From contig NZ_JPME01000023.1 in NCBI RefSeq assembly GCF_000732605.1, positions 1 through 64,000 of the forward strand: a stretch of 64,000 bases of DNA, read 5' to 3'. Position 1 is the stretch's first letter. Every line of letters starts with the position of its first letter. Under the pieces are notes generated by a model. It was not told where the DNA came from. It saw nothing but the letters and a program-made list of their open reading frames with translations, and ran no database searches. Source of the DNA: Lacrimispora celerecrescens. GTDB taxonomy: Bacteria; Bacillota; Clostridia; Lachnospirales; Lachnospiraceae. The position numbers and the translations under genes were made by a program. This document shows, one piece after another, positions 1 through 9,010 of this stretch.

Positions 1-481
1 CATGGGTTCTCATGTCTCGGAGTGTCCCAACCAGCAGACGGGAAGAACGGTTTCCATTGATACAAGAGCGGCTCTTGCCTATTTCGGGACCTTTGGATAT
101 GAGCTGGATTTAAATGAAATATCAGAGGAAGAGCAGGACGCGGTCCGCAGGCAGGTGAAATACTATCAGGATCACGGACTTGTGTCCGCCCATGGAGACT
201 ATTACCGGCTGACCAATCCGGAAAGAGAGCGGGAGTATGGGGCGTTTATGTCGGTCTCCCAGGATAGGAAAGAGGCGGTCGTAGGATATGTGCAGAGGGT
301 TTCCGGAGCAAATAAGGGAATTATTTATTTAAAGCTGCGGGGTCTTGAAGAGCAGACGGTGTATGATATTCCGGAGCTAGGAATAAAGCTTTCCGGGGCA
401 GCGCTGATGTACGCAGGACTGCCTATGCCGGTGATCAAGGCGGACAATGAAGCCAGGGTGTTCACTTTGATGGCGCAGTGA
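1..481 (+). CDS. Alpha-galactosidase (GH36), C-terminal end only
   Basis: This is the last ~159 residues of a gene that begins before the window. The residues match the C-terminal part of GH36 alpha-galactosidases: a GSHVS..PN.QTGR stretch where the catalytic barrel ends, then an ALAYFGTFGYELDL segment, a GDYYRL..P motif, and the beta-sandwich tail (MSVSQDRKEAVV..., LRGLEEQTVYDI). GH36 enzymes remove terminal alpha-1,6-galactose from raffinose-type sugars and galactomannan, usually in the cytoplasm in Firmicutes. The reading frame is open to the window edge, so neither the start nor the catalytic Asp residues can be seen. It is followed by a strong hairpin and faces the two-component operon tail to tail. 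Confidence 0.9.
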   Translation, partial: MGSHVSECPNQQTGRTVSIDTRAALAYFGTFGYELDLNEISEEEQDAVRRQVKYYQDHGLVSAHGDYYRLTNPEREREYGAFMSVSQDRKEAVVGYVQRVSGANKGIIYLKLRGLEEQTVYDIPELGIKLSGAALMYAGLPMPVIKADNEARVFTLMAQ

Positions 482-529
482 GGAAATTCTAACTGGTTTT
501 AAATACTTATAGGGAGTTATGGAAAGAGA

Positions 530-577
530 GGATCGGAGACGGGGAACACATCAGATGTTGTTCCCCGTCTCCGATCC
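530..577. terminator. Perfect 19-bp hairpin terminator between convergent genes
   Basis: A perfect 19-bp inverted repeat (arms 530-548 and 559-577) with a 10-nt loop lies between the alpha-galactosidase and the convergent histidine kinase gene. A T-rich stretch follows on the plus strand, so it most likely ends the alpha-galactosidase transcript and may act in both directions. The arm sequence GGATCGGAGACGGG recurs in the hairpin at 9721-9766. Confidence 0.85.
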
Positions 578-585
578 TGTTTATA

Positions 586-2349
586 TTATTTTTTGCAATT
601 AACAATTCGATTTTGCGGGATTTTGAATGATATGCACGTTCCCATATATTTTTTACTAAGTATTTTTAATTGAGAAGTGTTTCCATATTGCATTACCAGG
701 CGGCTGTTAACATTGGCCAGGCCGATGTTTTCCTGACTGGGATGATTGATTTTCTCATTGAGGGCGGCCACTTCTTCTTTGCTCATGCCAACACCTGTAT
801 CTATTACGGTAATGGTAAGCCATTGATTTTTCTCCGCTATTTTGAGTTTGATAAAGCCTGAGCCTGGAAGGGGCTTGATGCCATGATACAGGCTGTTTTC
901 AATAAGTGGCTGCAGGATGAGCCTCATGATGGGGTAAGATTCCACTGCCTTGTCATAATCGTAGTACAGGATATATTTATCCTCATATCGGTATCTCTGG
1001 ATACTGTCATATTTTTTCAGATATTCAACCTCATCCCTGATGGTTACCATGGAGGTGGTATTTTGAAGCGAATATTTGAGAATATCGGAGAGTGCTTCAA
1101 TGATATTGTTTAGAGACGTAGGTTCTCCGGTAAATTCAATGGCCTTAAAATCCAGTGTCTGCAGAGTGTTAAAGAGAAAATGTGGATTGATTTGCAGCTG
1201 TAGAGCAGCCATTTCCGCCAGCTTTTGTTCCTGCTTCTTTAATGTCAGCTGATTTTTCAGGAAGGTCTGATTAACAAATAGCCGGACGATATTATTCAGA
1301 ATAATATCGTATTCATCCTTGATGAAGCTTGGCTTCTCCTGATTGTAGGTACCCCGTTCTGCATTGGAGAATACAGTAACAAAGTAATCAATCTGCTGAA
1401 AGTTCTTCTTGGTAATGGTATATGCAATCCAGACCATTGTGCACATTACCACTGCCAGAACCATAAGAAACTGGAAAAGAAGTGTGTACAGCGCCAGATA
1501 GTAATTAGACTTACTGATGCAAGCGGCTATATAGGTACCGCAAGCGGCCGGTATGATTCTGACATAATAGTTTTGGTGGTTAAAAGATATCCAATCCTGG
1601 TAGGGCTGGTCAGAAGAAGCCATTACCATAGATACAATGGCTTCCCTGTCATGGTCGCCTAGTTCCTGCATGTTTCCGTTTCCCTGTAAAAGAAAATTGC
1701 CCTGCGAGTCAATGATAAAAAACTGATCCAGATTAGAGCCAGAATTGAGAAGCTGTTTTAATTGCTCCTCATAGATATTAACCAGAATGACGCCCTGGAA
1801 CATACTGAGCTTTCTATAATAAGTCAGAACCGGAGTAGGCCGGCTGTAGGAATATAAGGTCATATTCCGTTTTTCAATCCACTCACTTTTGTCAGAGGTT
1901 TTATAGGATACCATCCAGTTTAAGTCAGAAAATTGCGACAACTGGGCAATACCTCCGGTATAAGAGGTAAGGATGGAATCATATCCATCCAGATAATAAT
2001 ATACCGAGGAGATATAAGAAGCATTACTGGTCAGAGAGGCAAAATTGGAGAAAATACTGTTAGTGAGGATCACATCCATGTAACCAAGCTGTTTATGAAA
2101 TATAAAATTGCGCAGCGAAATGGACATCCTGGGATTTCGGACCAACATATCATATTGGGTAGCAGCACTGTCAAGAACAAGGGAATAGCTGTCTCTGACG
2201 GCTTGGGCTGATTTGATGGCTTCGGCTTCTATATCTTTTTGCTTTCCATACACAATGGCAGCGAGAAAAATCATAAAAACTGTGATGATGGGAAGCGTTA
2301 TGATTCCTGTATAATATAAAAATCGTTTGATAAAATTCCGTTTTCTCAT
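586..2349 (-). CDS. Two-component sensor histidine kinase, YesM type
   Basis: A membrane sensor kinase of 587 aa. Residues 13-34 form the first membrane segment, an extracellular Cache-like region fills about 35-285, and a second membrane segment lies at about 286-312. A linker leads to a His_kinase domain with the phosphoacceptor in LQINPHFLFNTLQ (His390). The HATPase part has the N box near LILQPLIENSLYHG and the G box in DTGVGMS. These are hallmarks of the YesM/LytS class, which senses sugars or partner binding proteins. It is the downstream gene of a pair with the response regulator (one base between them). The divergent ABC transporter and GH43 genes are the likely targets, by analogy with other YesMN-CUT1 loci. 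Confidence 0.9.
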   Translation of the reverse strand: MRKRNFIKRFLYYTGIITLPIITVFMIFLAAIVYGKQKDIEAEAIKSAQAVRDSYSLVLDSAATQYDMLVRNPRMSISLRNFIFHKQLGYMDVILTNSIFSNFASLTSNASYISSVYYYLDGYDSILTSYTGGIAQLSQFSDLNWMVSYKTSDKSEWIEKRNMTLYSYSRPTPVLTYYRKLSMFQGVILVNIYEEQLKQLLNSGSNLDQFFIIDSQGNFLLQGNGNMQELGDHDREAIVSMVMASSDQPYQDWISFNHQNYYVRIIPAACGTYIAACISKSNYYLALYTLLFQFLMVLAVVMCTMVWIAYTITKKNFQQIDYFVTVFSNAERGTYNQEKPSFIKDEYDIILNNIVRLFVNQTFLKNQLTLKKQEQKLAEMAALQLQINPHFLFNTLQTLDFKAIEFTGEPTSLNNIIEALSDILKYSLQNTTSMVTIRDEVEYLKKYDSIQRYRYEDKYILYYDYDKAVESYPIMRLILQPLIENSLYHGIKPLPGSGFIKLKIAEKNQWLTITVIDTGVGMSKEEVAALNEKINHPSQENIGLANVNSRLVMQYGNTSQLKILSKKYMGTCISFKIPQNRIVNCKK

Positions 2350-2350
2350 G

Positions 2351-3100
2351 TCATTCTCCGTGAGTGGGGCAGTGGTTCTGCCGGTACTGCGATGGCGTCA
2401 TATGGAAATACTGATGAAAAGCCCTTGAGAAATTTTTTGGATTATCATATCCCACCCGGTAGGCAATTTCATATTGTTTATAACCGATATCCTTCAGCAT
2501 CCTAGCTGCATTATCCATGCGTGTCTTAAGCAGATAATTGGAAAAGCTTAAATCGGAGTGTTCCTTCATGACCTTCGATAAGTAATTAGGGCTTAATTCC
2601 ACAAGTCTGGCTGCTTGTTCCAGCGTGGCATTCTGGTAATTCGTATCCAGATAATTCTTAACCATGCCGATAAGCTTTTCATAGTAGCTCAAATTCTCTT
2701 CTTCCGGTGCAGGAGACCGATGATTTTCTATATTGAGGTTTTCTCTGATTTTTGTAAGGCAATCTACCAGATCTTCATACTTGACAGGCTTTAAGAGATA
2801 GTCAATGGCACCGCTGCGCAGAGCCCGTCTGACATAGTCGAAATCCTGGTATCCGCTGAAAAAAATAATCCGGACCTTCCTCTTTGAAGAAAGCTTTTCT
2901 GACAGTTCCAATCCATCCATAATAGGCATCCGGATGTCGGAAAGAATCAGATCGACATGATTTCCCAGTATGAATTCATAGGCTTCCTTGCCATTGGCAA
3001 AGCAGCCAGCTACTTCAAAACCCAGTTGGCTCCAGGGAAACAGGTTTACGAGGCCGCTGCGGATCTTGGCTTCATCATCAACGATGATCACTTGATACAT
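2351..3100 (-). CDS. Response regulator with AraC-type output domain, YesN type
   Basis: A receiver domain (about 1-120) with the acidic pocket VDDE and phosphoacceptor Asp55 in LSDIRMP is followed by a two-helix-turn-helix AraC domain (about 150-248) ending in NPKNFSRAFHQYFHMTPSQYR. The reading frame can start at 3118, but the ATG at 3100 is chosen because AAGGGAG lies at the right distance upstream and the protein then begins MYQVIIVDDE, as usual for the family. It is partner to the YesM-type kinase just downstream and is transcribed away from the sugar ABC transporter operon it probably activates. Confidence 0.9.
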   Translation of the reverse strand: MYQVIIVDDEAKIRSGLVNLFPWSQLGFEVAGCFANGKEAYEFILGNHVDLILSDIRMPIMDGLELSEKLSSKRKVRIIFFSGYQDFDYVRRALRSGAIDYLLKPVKYEDLVDCLTKIRENLNIENHRSPAPEEENLSYYEKLIGMVKNYLDTNYQNATLEQAARLVELSPNYLSKVMKEHSDLSFSNYLLKTRMDNAARMLKDIGYKQYEIAYRVGYDNPKNFSRAFHQYFHMTPSQYRQNHCPTHGE

Positions 3101-3245
3101 AATGAACACTCCCTTCATAAAGATCTGATTTTATTATAAAGAAAAAAATTAAAAAAGCATCTTTTATTTTTAAGGAATCGGCGAGATCGTTGAAAATGAA
3201 GAAATTTAGTTCATAATGATACTTTGTCTGGAAAGTCTATAAAAA

Positions 3246-3263
3246 ATGATACGATTCTATCAT
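3246..3263. promoter_or_regulatory. Palindrome in the divergent control region, possible operator
   Basis: ATGATA-CGATTC-TATCAT is a perfect 6-bp inverted repeat with a 6-bp spacer in the 246-bp gap between the YesN regulator and the ABC transporter. It lies 84 bp upstream of the binding protein start. A weak promoter (TTACTA, 17 bp, TACAAT at 3273-3301) lies just downstream. A role as a YesN or other activator site is inferred only from position. Confidence 0.3.
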
Positions 3264-3346
3264 GTAAGTTTCTTACTATTTCATAAAACTTCAGTTACAA
3301 TAATCATAGTTAATGATTCACTTAAAAGCAAACGGAGGTAAAAATT

Positions 3347-4708
3347 ATGAGAAAAGTGACGAAACTGACATGTCTGCTTCTAACAGGAATGATGGCAGCA
3401 ACCGCCCTGACAGGCTGCACGAATAAACCCGCAGCCACGTCTTCCGGAGCAGAGACAGAAAAGGCAGCGGATCAGACAACGGCAGGAAAATCAACTGCAG
3501 AACAGATAACGCTCCGCTTCATGTGGTGGGGAGGTGATGCCAGAAATGAGGCGACCTTGGCAGTGATTGAGCAATATCAGAAGCTTCATCCGGAAGTAAA
3601 GATTGAGGCAGAGATGAATTCCGACCAGGGTTATATTGATAAGATATCCACCATGCTGGCCAACGGAACAGCACCGGATATCATGCAGCAGAACGTGGAC
3701 TCCCTCCCTGATTTTATATCAAGAGGCGATTTCTTCGTAAACTTTAATGATTACCCTGATTTATTTGATACCTCAGGTTTTGAAAAGACTTTCATCAGTC
3801 AGTTCGGAACCTTTGACGACAAGCTTCTGGCCATTCCCACAGGGATGTCCTGCTTAGCCACCGTAGCCAATGAAGATGCAGCTAAAACTTGCGGTATCGA
3901 TTTAAGCAGACAGATTACCTGGGAATCAATGCTGGAAGACGGGAAAAAGCTTCATGAACAGAATCCTGAGTACTTCTATATGAATACGGATACCAGAATT
4001 TTGTGTGAATATGTGTTAAGACCATATCTTCGTCAGTTGACAGGTCAGTCTTTTATCATTGACAGCGAAAAGAAGATGAGCTTTACAAGAGAGCAGCTGG
4101 TGGAAGTGCTTCAATATATCAAAGACTGTTATAGCGGCGGTGTTTTTGAGCCTGCGGAAGACAGTGCAACCTTTAAGGGACAGATTCAAACCAATCCCAT
4201 GTGGATGGACGGGAAATTTGTATTTGCCTATGGTCCTTCTTCCAGTATTAATCTGTTGATTGATGCCGTTCCAGATAACACATGTACGGTAGTGCAGATG
4301 CCCTTGTCGACTGAAAGGGTTAATGACGGGTTCTTTGCAGATACGCCCCAGTACATGACAGTAAACAAGAACTCCAAGCATGTGGAAGAAGCAGTGAAAT
4401 TCCTGGATTATTTCTATAACAATTCAGAAGCTCAGGAGACATTAAAAGACGTCAGAAGCGTGCCGCCGACCTCTACAGCCAGAAACCTCTGTGCAGAGAA
4501 AAAACTGTTAAATCCGGTTGTTGTAAGCGCAGTAGATCTGGCAGCTGGGTTAAATGGTAAGAGTGACAAGGGGTATACTACCAGCGCGGAAGTTTATGCC
4601 ATTCAGGAAGATATGATTGAAAGCGTTGCTTATGGACAGAGTACACCGGAAGATGCTGCCGATAACGCGATTGATTTGATCAATGATTACTTAAGCGGTT
4701 TAAAATAA
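3347..4708 (+). CDS. Sugar ABC transporter substrate-binding lipoprotein (family 1)
   Basis: Extracellular binding protein of 453 aa for a CUT1 sugar importer. The N-terminus is a lipoprotein signal (MRKVTKLTCLLLTGMMAATALTGC) with lipobox LTGC, followed by a low-complexity Ser/Thr/Ala linker. The mature part starts ITLRFMWWGGDARNEA and has the usual ANGTAPDIM and MWMDGKFVF segments of the SBP_bac_1 family. A clear GGAGG lies 6-8 nt before the ATG. It is first in an operon with two permeases and a GH43 enzyme, so the ligand is probably a xylo- or arabino-oligosaccharide (inference). No ATPase gene is in this operon. Confidence 0.92.
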   Translation: MRKVTKLTCLLLTGMMAATALTGCTNKPAATSSGAETEKAADQTTAGKSTAEQITLRFMWWGGDARNEATLAVIEQYQKLHPEVKIEAEMNSDQGYIDKISTMLANGTAPDIMQQNVDSLPDFISRGDFFVNFNDYPDLFDTSGFEKTFISQFGTFDDKLLAIPTGMSCLATVANEDAAKTCGIDLSRQITWESMLEDGKKLHEQNPEYFYMNTDTRILCEYVLRPYLRQLTGQSFIIDSEKKMSFTREQLVEVLQYIKDCYSGGVFEPAEDSATFKGQIQTNPMWMDGKFVFAYGPSSSINLLIDAVPDNTCTVVQMPLSTERVNDGFFADTPQYMTVNKNSKHVEEAVKFLDYFYNNSEAQETLKDVRSVPPTSTARNLCAEKKLLNPVVVSAVDLAAGLNGKSDKGYTTSAEVYAIQEDMIESVAYGQSTPEDAADNAIDLINDYLSGLK

Positions 4709-4719
4709 AAGTACGTAAT

Positions 4720-4761
4720 GGGCTGCCGGGAAATGAACTTTCATTTTACGGCAGCTCTTTT
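4720..4761 (+). terminator. Intercistronic hairpin after the binding protein gene
   Basis: Arms 4720-4737 and 4740-4757 pair almost fully (GGGCTGCCG with CGGCAGCTC, extending inward) and are followed by TTTTAAAA. It sits between the binding protein stop and the first permease start. Such elements usually let the binding protein be made in excess over the permeases, through partial termination or protection of the upstream mRNA. Confidence 0.65.
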
Positions 4762-4783
4762 AAAAGGCGGGAGGAATAAATAT

Positions 4784-5695
4784 ATGGCTAATAGTAAGGT
4801 CAAAATAAAGCCCAATTGTGGCGGATGGACCAAGAGAAACAAGATTGGTTTTATGTATGTATGCATCTGGATTTTTGGATTCCTGTTATTTCAGATGTAC
4901 CCCTTTATTAGTTCTCTGATCTATTCCTTTACAGATTATGATATCTTCGATAAGCCGTCCTTCATAGGCTTAGATAACTATATCAAGCTATTTACAAAGG
5001 ATAAGGAGTTTTGGAATTCTCTGACAGTCACCTTAAAATATACCTTTATTACAGTTCCTGGAAAGGTAGTTCTGGCTTTGATTATCGCCATGATCTTAAA
5101 CAGGGAATTGAAAGGAATCAACTTTATGAGAACTGTGTATTATATTCCTTCCCTTTTAAGCGGTTCCGTAGCGGTGGCGATCTTGTGGAAGGTGCTTTTC
5201 ATGAACGACGGTTTTATCAACAGTCTGTTGGGTGTTGTACATATACCGCCTGTAAAATGGATGGGCAATCCCAGTATGGCGGTGATCACCATCTGTATGC
5301 TGGAGATCTGGCAGTTTGGTTCTTCCATGGTGCTGTTTTTATCAGCTTTAAAGCAGGTGCCTAGGGAACTGTATGAAGCGGCCAGGATTGATGGAGCCAC
5401 AAAGATAAGGATCTTTTTTAAGATAACGTTACCGATGATTACATCCATCGCATTTTTTAATATTATCATGCAGCTGATCACAGCTCTACAGAATTTCACA
5501 TCGGCCTTTGTAGTGACAAATGGCGGGCCTAACAAGGCTACCTACGTGCTGGGCATGAAACTATATACGGATGCATTTAAATATTTTAAAATGGGCTATG
5601 CCTGTGCCACATCTTGGATTTTGTTTATCATCATTATGATTATGACCCTGATCCTGTTTGTAACATCAAAAAAATGGGTCTATTACGATAACTAG
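4784..5695 (+). CDS. Sugar ABC transporter permease, CUT1 (MalF/UgpA type)
   Basis: Integral membrane permease of 303 aa with six predicted membrane segments. The cytoplasmic EAA loop reads YEAARIDGATKIRIFFKITLPMI, which docks to the ATPase subunit. The reading frame extends upstream to 4718, but the ATG at 4784 is preferred because a GGGAGG site lies directly before it and the upstream part is the intercistronic hairpin. It pairs with the second permease 14 bp downstream. Confidence 0.92.
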   Translation: MANSKVKIKPNCGGWTKRNKIGFMYVCIWIFGFLLFQMYPFISSLIYSFTDYDIFDKPSFIGLDNYIKLFTKDKEFWNSLTVTLKYTFITVPGKVVLALIIAMILNRELKGINFMRTVYYIPSLLSGSVAVAILWKVLFMNDGFINSLLGVVHIPPVKWMGNPSMAVITICMLEIWQFGSSMVLFLSALKQVPRELYEAARIDGATKIRIFFKITLPMITSIAFFNIIMQLITALQNFTSAFVVTNGGPNKATYVLGMKLYTDAFKYFKMGYACATSWILFIIIMIMTLILFVTSKKWVYYDN

Positions 5696-5709
5696 AAAGG
5701 AGAGGCTGA

Positions 5710-6549
5710 ATGAAAAACAAAAAAATTAACATTGTAATTACATATGTACTTTTGGGGATATTTGGTATTGTCATGCTGTTTCCGGTAATCTGGATGTTTT
5801 TCGCGTGCTTTAAGTCCAATAATGAAATATTCGGCAGCCTGGCTCTGCTTCCAGAGAGCTGGAGCCCGGAAGCTTTTATTAAGGGCTGGGCAACAACGGG
5901 TACCTATACCTATGCAAAGTATTTTATCAACACCTTCGCCTTGGTTATCCCTACCACCCTGCTGACTCTGGTGTCATGTTCACTGGTGGCCTATGGCTTT
6001 GCAAGATTTGATTTCCCGGGAAACCAGTTCCTTTTTATGATACTGATAACAACGTTGATGCTTCCCAATGCAGTAATCATTATACCGAGATATGCACTGT
6101 TTAATAAGCTTGGCTGGCTGGATTCCTACATGACATTTTTTGCACCAGCGGCCGTAGGCTGCTATCCCTTCTTTGTCTTTATGATGGTACAGTTCTTGAG
6201 GGGGCTTCCCAGAGACTTAGATGAATCCGCTTATATTGATGGCTGCGGACCGTTTCAGTGTTTTATCAGAATTTTGCTGCCTCTTTTAAAACCTGCACTC
6301 TTTTCTGCCGGACTGTTCCAGTTTTTGTGGACCTGGAATGATTTCTTTAATACAAATATCTACATTAATACTGTGGCTAAATTCCCGTTATCGCTGGCGC
6401 TGAGAGTCAGTATAGATGTAACTTCCAATATCAAATGGAATCAGGTGATGTCTATGGCTTTGGTTTCTGTAGTACCACTGATCATTTTATTTTTTGCAGC
6501 GCAGAAATATTTCGTGGAAGGGATAGCTACAACTGGTATGAAAGGGTAG
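5710..6549 (+). CDS. Sugar ABC transporter permease, CUT1 (MalG/UgpE type)
   Basis: Second permease of the importer, 279 aa with six predicted membrane segments. Its EAA loop is LDESAYIDGCGPFQCFIRILLPLL. The C-terminus KYFVEGIATTGMKG is typical of the MalG/AraQ branch. AGGAGAG precedes the ATG. It lies between permease 1 and the GH43 gene. The complex must borrow an ATPase from elsewhere. The UgpC-type ATPase at 32103-33206 is one possible donor. Confidence 0.92.
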   Translation: MKNKKINIVITYVLLGIFGIVMLFPVIWMFFACFKSNNEIFGSLALLPESWSPEAFIKGWATTGTYTYAKYFINTFALVIPTTLLTLVSCSLVAYGFARFDFPGNQFLFMILITTLMLPNAVIIIPRYALFNKLGWLDSYMTFFAPAAVGCYPFFVFMMVQFLRGLPRDLDESAYIDGCGPFQCFIRILLPLLKPALFSAGLFQFLWTWNDFFNTNIYINTVAKFPLSLALRVSIDVTSNIKWNQVMSMALVSVVPLIILFFAAQKYFVEGIATTGMKG

Positions 6550-6586
6550 TGTTGGAGAATTAGCAGAGCATAACAATGGAGGAATC

Positions 6587-8113
6587 ATGAAGACTTATAA
6601 AAATCCAGTATTATATGCGGATTATTCCGACCCGGATGTGATCCGAGTCGGCGGCGATTATTATATGGTAGCATCATCATTTACCTATGTTCCGGGAGTT
6701 CCGCTTCTTCACTCTAAAGATTTGGTACACTGGGAAATCATTAATTATTGTGTAAAAGCGCTTCCTTTTGAAAAATATAAGGAACCGTCCCATGGTTCAG
6801 GAACGTGGGCTCCCTCCATCCGCTTTCATCAAGGAACATTTTTCGTATTTATCCCATTGGTGGATGAGGGTATCCTGGTTGCCAGAAGCGATAATCCTTA
6901 TGGTGAATTTCAATTAAATATGCTGTGCGAAAGAAAAGGATGGATAGACCCCTGTCCGTTTTGGGATGAGACTGGGAAAGCCTATATGGTGTTTGCGTAT
7001 GCAGGCAGCAGGGCAGGAATCAAACATCGTCTGATGCTGGTAGAGATTAATACGGACTGTAGGTATTTGGTGGGAGAACCTCAAATGATTTTTAACGGGG
7101 AACAGATAGCGCCTATAACCGAGGGACCGAAGCTGTATAAAAAGAATGCATATTATTACATACTAATGCCCTCAGGAGGTGTGGAAAACGGCTGGCAGTC
7201 ATGCCTTAAATCCAGGGATATTTGGGGCCCCTATGAATACAAGGTTGTCATGCGGCAGGGGTATTCTAAAGTTAATGGCCCTCATCAAGGTGGCTGGATC
7301 ACAACTCCTGACGGGCAGGATTGGTTCATTCATTTCCAGGATGTAAATGAGCTGGGTAGAATTATTCATCTGGAGCCTATGTGTTTTCTTAAAGGCTGGC
7401 CATTTATTGGCCAGGACAAAGATGGTGATGGAATTGGAGAACCGGTAGAAGAGTGGCGAATGCCTGTGGAGAACATGCCTGAATATGAAATCCTTCAATC
7501 GGATGAGTTTATGTCTGAGGTACTTGGACTCCAATGGCAGTGGCAGGCAAACCCCAATCCCAATAATTATTCTCTTACTGCCAATCCGGGCTGTCTGCGG
7601 CTGTATTGCCGGAAACATCCTAAAAGAGATAATCTTTTGTGGTATGCGCCGAATGTGCTAACTCAGATTCCACAGAGCAAGTCTTTTACTATGACGGCCA
7701 AGCTTGTATTAAACGGAGAAAAGACAGGGGATTTCGGGGGAATCGGCATGATAGGGCACTCCTATTCCTACATGGGGTTATATCAGACGGAGGATGGAAC
7801 AGAACTAAGATGCTACGAAGGAATCGTCACGGACAAGATGTTCAAAGGAAAAGCTAACGAGGAATGCGTTTTTAAAAGCATAGGAAATGGAAATAGAATA
7901 TGGTTGAAGCTTCGTGTATTGGAGGATAAGACGTATCGCTTTTCCTATTCCTGGGATGGAGAAGAATTTCTGGAGACAGACCCTTCATTTAAGCTTTGCC
8001 GAGCTACCTGGACGGGCGCCAAGCTCTGTCTATGGGCTTGCGCCCGGGAGAATGCGGAGTCGGAAGGTTACTGCGATTATGAATATATACGTATCCGAAA
8101 GGGAGAAATATAA
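6587..8113 (+). CDS. Glycoside hydrolase family 43 (beta-xylosidase / arabinofuranosidase)
   Basis: A 508-aa enzyme without a signal peptide, so cytoplasmic. The N-terminal five-bladed propeller has the GH43 triad in typical contexts: Asp15 in YSDPDVIR (general base), Asp121 in GWIDPCPFWD (pKa modulator) and Glu179 in ITEGPKLY (general acid). From about residue 305 there is a beta-sandwich of the kind found C-terminal in GH43 xylosidases. It removes xylose or arabinose from oligosaccharides brought in by the upstream transporter. It is the last gene of that operon; GGAGGAATC precedes the ATG. Confidence 0.9.
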   Translation: MKTYKNPVLYADYSDPDVIRVGGDYYMVASSFTYVPGVPLLHSKDLVHWEIINYCVKALPFEKYKEPSHGSGTWAPSIRFHQGTFFVFIPLVDEGILVARSDNPYGEFQLNMLCERKGWIDPCPFWDETGKAYMVFAYAGSRAGIKHRLMLVEINTDCRYLVGEPQMIFNGEQIAPITEGPKLYKKNAYYYILMPSGGVENGWQSCLKSRDIWGPYEYKVVMRQGYSKVNGPHQGGWITTPDGQDWFIHFQDVNELGRIIHLEPMCFLKGWPFIGQDKDGDGIGEPVEEWRMPVENMPEYEILQSDEFMSEVLGLQWQWQANPNPNNYSLTANPGCLRLYCRKHPKRDNLLWYAPNVLTQIPQSKSFTMTAKLVLNGEKTGDFGGIGMIGHSYSYMGLYQTEDGTELRCYEGIVTDKMFKGKANEECVFKSIGNGNRIWLKLRVLEDKTYRFSYSWDGEEFLETDPSFKLCRATWTGAKLCLWACARENAESEGYCDYEYIRIRKGEI

Positions 8114-8160
8114 GCAAACATATAAGTTTTCAGAGACAGATCAGTATGGCTAAAGAATAA

Positions 8161-8204
8161 AATGAAGTACGAAGAAGCATAGCCTCTTAGTACTTCATTT
8201 TTTG
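8161..8204. terminator. Rho-independent terminator after GH43
   Basis: Arms AATGAAGTAC (8161-8170) and GTACTTCATT (8190-8199) form a perfect 10-bp stem followed by T-rich sequence. It lies between convergent genes and could also end the anti-sigma transcript from the other side. Confidence 0.8.
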
Positions 8205-8224
8205 CAGATTAGCTGCTGTCTATT

Positions 8225-9010
8225 TTACTTTACGTCTATAACTTCCTTCGCCATACCAATTAAATCATCACAGCTCAAATCATCAGAGGAGCTGAGAGTA
8301 TACTTCATACCGTTTTCACTCCAGTTTACATAACGGTATACCTTGCGCTCTTCTTCGCTGCTTCCATAGCTGATCATCAGCTTTCCCTCTTCCTCCAGCT
8401 TTGAATCTTCCTCTGATGGTTTTGCATCTGGCGGTAAAAACAGATAGTCATCTTCATGAGCTTCTAATGTGATATCCTGATAAACTTCATGCTTTATCAC
8501 CGTAGAGGATCCCTGAGGAATCATATCCTGATTTTCATGAATGTCAAGTCCCACGCGATTGTTTTCCCCATAGCCGGCATAGAGTTCCGGGTAAGTAATC
8601 AATGGATTCTGATTCTCATCCCTTCCTTCCACCTTAGTAATAGAGCCTTCATTAAAGGAAATACCATTTGAAAATGTATCTACTATCTTTGGAGTGGTCC
8701 CCATCTGGCGTTCAGCTAATTGAATCAGCTCAGCTTTTGAATGGACCATTTCGTCCCGGGAAGTAGAGCTGAACAAGCCTGTAATTTTACCGCCTGCAAT
8801 CGCCGTGACAGTTCCCATTACCGTTATTGTACACACTGCGGCCAATGCGGCCACCATTCTCTTTTTATTAAATTTCATAATTCTACTCCTCATTTCTATT
8901 TTTTTATGAATTTCTCTAAGACAACGATTCTCTGCATGCGCATCCGGCTTTATCTGATCCAGCTCGGACTTAATGATTTGTTTTAATCTGTCATCCCCAA
9001 GGTTATCCAT
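8225..9010 (-). CDS. Membrane anti-sigma factor (predicted)
   Basis: A 261-aa protein with a cytoplasmic N-terminus of about 50 residues, one membrane segment (AALAAVCTITVMGTVTAIAGG) and a ~190-residue extracytoplasmic domain rich in acidic residues. This architecture, and a start that overlaps the end of the ECF sigma gene by 8 bp, mark it as the cognate anti-sigma factor. The ATG at 9010 is chosen over the upstream GTG because GAAAGGGG precedes it. No zinc-binding HxxxCxxC motif is visible, so it is not a ZAS-type anti-sigma. The signal it senses is not evident. Confidence 0.7.
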   Translation of the reverse strand: MDNLGDDRLKQIIKSELDQIKPDAHAENRCLREIHKKIEMRSRIMKFNKKRMVAALAAVCTITVMGTVTAIAGGKITGLFSSTSRDEMVHSKAELIQLAERQMGTTPKIVDTFSNGISFNEGSITKVEGRDENQNPLITYPELYAGYGENNRVGLDIHENQDMIPQGSSTVIKHEVYQDITLEAHEDDYLFLPPDAKPSEEDSKLEEEGKLMISYGSSEEERKVYRYVNWSENGMKYTLSSSDDLSCDDLIGMAKEVIDVK

